A stretch of DNA of 64,000 nucleotides from Alloprevotella sp. oral taxon 473 str. F0040. Lineage in GTDB: Bacteria > Bacteroidota > Bacteroidia > Bacteroidales > Bacteroidaceae. The translations under genes were made by a program, and so were the position numbers. Below the pieces are notes generated by a model. That model saw nothing but the letters and a program-made list of their open reading frames with translations, did not search any database and was not told where the DNA came from. Each line of letters begins with the position of its first letter. The first letter of the stretch is position 1. Positions 61,653 to 64,000 of this stretch are shown piece by piece. Location: contig NZ_KB290705.1 in assembly GCF_000318095.2 (NCBI RefSeq), positions 59,369 to 123,368 of the forward strand, read 5' to 3'.

Positions 61653-63029
61653 TTAGGCCTCAGTAGCTTCTTTGAATTCTTCCTCAACCTCCTTTTGTCT
61701 ACCGAGATATTCAGGAAGATTCATACCAGCTTGTTCGAAGAGATCAGAGAGAGGAGGCACAGACTTGAGCAGACCACTGAGGAAATTGGCTGTGCTTCCC
61801 TTGCCGTCAGCAGCTTGTCCGCCATTGTCCCAAACCGTCACCTTGTCGATGTTGATGCCCTTGATAGCTTCTACTTGAGTACGCACGAGTTCTGGAAGCT
61901 TTTCGAGGAGTAAGAGAGTGTAAGCCTTGGTAGCATCGCCACCGGCAGCCTGAATCATCTTGTCATAACCCTGAGCTTGGCGAGTGAGAATCTCATAAAG
62001 CCCCTTAGCCTCAGCCTCCATCTTAGCAAAAATAGCATCAGCTTCACCACGCGCTTGTACACGCTTCTGTTCTGCTTCGGCTTCTGCCTCAATCACCACG
62101 CGCGTCTTCTCCACTTCTTGTGCCACAATCACGTTGGCCTGTTGAGAAGCGCGCTCGCGTTCAGCACGAGCCAATTCCGCTTCACGCTCTGCAGAGTAGG
62201 CTTCTTCCAAGGCTTTTGCCTGCGCCACCTTTTCCGCAGCGATGGCTCTACGACCGGCTTCAGCCTCTTTCTCACGGCGCAACGCATCAGAATTGGCAAT
62301 GGCCACCTTAGCTTCGTTTTCTCCGGCAATCGCTTTGGCGTTTGCTTCAGAAGTGCGGATACGCGTTTCTTTCTGAGCCTCAGCACGACCGATTTCACCA
62401 ATCTTTTCTTGTTCGGCCACGCTTACTTTGGCTTCGTTAATTGCTTTAGCCGCAGCTTCTTTACCCAATGCTTCGATGTAACCACTCTCATCTTTAATGT
62501 CGGTCACATTGACGTTGATGAGCTTGAGTCCTATTTTCTTAAGCTCTATCTCCACATTGGTCATAATATTCTCTTGGAACTTGTCACGGTCGCTGTTGAG
62601 TTCTTCAATCGACATGGAGGCTATCACCAAACGCAACTGACCAAAGAGGATATCACGCGCCATCTCTTGGATGTCATTGGGCGAGAGTCCTAGCAAACGC
62701 TCAGCTGCGTTGTTCATAGACTCGCCTTCTGTGGAGATACCCACGGTGAATCGGCAAGGCACGTCGACACGGATGTTCTGGCGAGACAGAGCATTGGTGA
62801 GGTTTGCCTCAATAGAGATGGGCGTAAGACTGAGATAGGCATAGTCTTGCACAATGGGCCAAACAAAAGCACCGCCACCATGCACACATTTTGCCGAACC
62901 GCCATTGGAGGTTGTACCATAAATGACGAGAATCTTGTCGGAAGGACAACGGCGATAGCGGTTGAGTAAAGCAGCAAGAAGCACGAAGCCTGCCAGAACC
63001 CCAATAATGGGAAGAAGTAAAGGTTCCAT
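61653..63029 (-). CDS. Flotillin-like protein
   Basis: 458 aa. An N-terminal membrane segment (LLLPIIGVLAGFVLLAALL) precedes an SPFH/PHB domain (PSDKILVIYGT ... LINVNVTDIKDESGYIEALG). A very long Ala/Glu-rich coiled coil follows (residues about 200-370, with AEAEAEQKRVQARGEADAIF), then a C-terminal oligomerisation region. Flotillins scaffold membrane microdomains. The upstream gene on the same strand encodes an NfeD-like protein, its usual partner (as YuaF-FloT). Confidence 0.92.
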   Translation of the reverse strand: MEPLLLPIIGVLAGFVLLAALLNRYRRCPSDKILVIYGTTSNGGSAKCVHGGGAFVWPIVQDYAYLSLTPISIEANLTNALSRQNIRVDVPCRFTVGISTEGESMNNAAERLLGLSPNDIQEMARDILFGQLRLVIASMSIEELNSDRDKFQENIMTNVEIELKKIGLKLINVNVTDIKDESGYIEALGKEAAAKAINEAKVSVAEQEKIGEIGRAEAQKETRIRTSEANAKAIAGENEAKVAIANSDALRREKEAEAGRRAIAAEKVAQAKALEEAYSAEREAELARAERERASQQANVIVAQEVEKTRVVIEAEAEAEQKRVQARGEADAIFAKMEAEAKGLYEILTRQAQGYDKMIQAAGGDATKAYTLLLLEKLPELVRTQVEAIKGINIDKVTVWDNGGQAADGKGSTANFLSGLLKSVPPLSDLFEQAGMNLPEYLGRQKEVEEEFKEATEA

Positions 63030-63155
63030 ATTATAAAACTTTTGATATTAGATATCGGATATAAACTCAAGGGGACATCCTAGTATCTTCTTTTCAGATA
63101 GACTCACAACAAGGCATAACCCAGAAGAAAACAAGGAAAGTATAGCGTCTTATTG

Positions 63156-63737
63156 CTACGTTCTTTGCACACGTACGGTGGCATCATCAATGGCCTCCAC
63201 GATGCGCACTTTTGCTCCCGTAGGAATGTCCTCTTCGCTGGCATTGAAGGCTTGAAGTTCATGGAGAGAACCCTCGTAGCTCACCATCACCTTACCGCTT
63301 TTATCGGCATCGGCAGGAATGCGAAGGTAGACATCTGCTGTGTAGCCCACTATTTTGTCGGCATGAAATGTATTGTCTTGCGAAAGGGTCAGCACTTGCT
63401 TGAGCAAAAACCAAGCACCCAGCATGAAGAGCGCGCCTACTCCTAAGGAAATCAAAGCTACAATCCACCCGTTTTCAAAGAAAGGAGCCAAAATCACTCC
63501 ACTCCATCCAAAACCAAGCAGGAAGCAAGATACGGTTTTGACCGAAACAAGGGCCAAACCATCGACATCAAATGCCACGTCTCCGCCACCAAAGTCTGCA
63601 TCGGTGTCGAAGCCGACAAAGAGCATGATGGTTTGTATGGTAAAAACTAAACTTGCTAAAATGGCAATACCCCAATAGATGTAATACATGGGGGCTTGAA
63701 GAAACTGTTCCCAAAGGGACATGTCGGTAGTCATCAT
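63156..63737 (-). CDS. NfeD-like membrane protein
   Basis: 193 aa with three hydrophobic segments (YYIYWGIAILASLVFTIQTI; VSCFLLGFGWSGVILAPFF; WIVALISLGVGALFMLGAWFL) and a C-terminal OB-fold-like soluble domain (IVGYTADVYLRIPADADKSG, VRIVEAIDDATVRVQ), the NfeD/YuaF layout. It lies 126 bp upstream of the flotillin gene in the same direction. The start may be any of the nearby Met residues (MMTTDM). Confidence 0.85.
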   Translation of the reverse strand: MMTTDMSLWEQFLQAPMYYIYWGIAILASLVFTIQTIMLFVGFDTDADFGGGDVAFDVDGLALVSVKTVSCFLLGFGWSGVILAPFFENGWIVALISLGVGALFMLGAWFLLKQVLTLSQDNTFHADKIVGYTADVYLRIPADADKSGKVMVSYEGSLHELQAFNASEEDIPTGAKVRIVEAIDDATVRVQRT

Positions 63738-63790
63738 GGTGTTTACTAATGATATTATACCACGAATTTACAGACTCTTACGGAAATTTC

Positions 63791-63798
63791 CAAATCTA
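63791..63798 (-). promoter_or_regulatory. -7 box of the nfeD-flotillin operon
   Basis: TAGATTTG on the minus strand, 53 bp upstream of the start; -33 unclear. Confidence 0.45.
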
Positions 63799-63950
63799 AA
63801 AGCTATTTTTTGAAACCTCTAGCCATAAAAGAGCACTATTCTTGATGGATCATCCATGATGACAGGGGAAAAATATAGGGAAAGCTTTCTATTTTCTGGA
63901 TGAGAAAACCACTAATATCTAATGTTTTTTTGACTTATGGGCAAAAAAAA

Positions 63951-63970
63951 TGGGATACCACTGTATCCCA
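63951..63970 (-). terminator. Terminator of a transcript entering from the right edge
   Basis: 8-bp perfect stem with 4-nt loop (63951-63958 and 63963-63970), followed on the minus strand by eight T. The gene or RNA it ends starts beyond the window. Confidence 0.75.
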
Positions 63971-64000
63971 ACCTTGTTAACCTTAAATCTAATACTATGA

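Noticed and set aside
1..64000. tRNA or rRNA genes
   Set aside because: I scanned for cloverleaf and conserved rRNA signatures and saw none; a covariance search would be needed to exclude an unusual one.

Overview
The window reads as a chromosome segment of a Bacteroidales bacterium, most likely Prevotella/Porphyromonas-like; the genus cannot be fixed from sequence alone. The evidence is a SusC/SusD outer-membrane pair, a secreted glycosidase with a type IX secretion (T9SS) C-terminal tail, a MurF-Alr fusion, GSCFA and DHHW families, a short AMP nucleosidase, and repeated Bacteroidetes -7 boxes of the form TAnnTTTG, many with a TTG or TTTG about 20 bp upstream.

Layout. 1-5.1 kb: a truncated secreted protein, a secreted protein of unknown function, ruvC, a DUF1573 protein, mannose-1-phosphate guanylyltransferase and an S1 sulfatase. 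5.7-15.1 kb: an OhrR-like peroxide sensor beside a thiol peroxidase, then small housekeeping and stress genes (UDG-like protein, alpha/beta hydrolase, lipoprotein, LOG family, mutY, nitroreductase, GNAT, HsdR-N-like protein, HTH regulator). 15.1-17.05 kb is a long AT-rich stretch with no convincing gene. 17-28.2 kb: holA, amn, NIF3, zinc-ribbon protein, rlmH, EEP nuclease, flavodiiron protein, Dus, EamA transporter and a secreted esterase. 28.2-38.2 kb: a GSCFA protein, then a polysaccharide-utilisation-type locus of SusC, SusD and a GH85-like endo-beta-N-acetylglucosaminidase with a T9SS tail, which together suggest foraging on N-glycans.

39.1-47.1 kb is an AT-rich island on the minus strand: a 60-aa XRE regulator, a 1,431-aa protein with an N-terminal QxK nuclease, a STAND-type P-loop NTPase and a long helical C-terminus (Avs-like), and a 1,140-aa protein I do not recognise that ends in a PD-(D/E)xK nuclease motif. 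I read it as a two-effector antiviral system and the best candidate for an undescribed system here. Decayed or orphan short transcription units flank it on both sides.

47.6-64 kb: dnaK (with a sigma-54-like promoter and upstream dyad), murF-alr, an MBOAT acyltransferase with its DHHW partner, a small beta-barrel protein, aroC, a SlyD-like isomerase with a His/Cys-rich repeat tail, dnaX, and a flotillin/NfeD pair.

A theme running through the window is degenerate tandem repeats of about 21-22 bp in intergenic DNA. There are at least seven arrays and several sequence families. One family also lies inside the GSCFA coding sequence, where each 21-bp unit encodes a heptad. Two short promoter-plus-terminator units without an ORF look like small RNAs.
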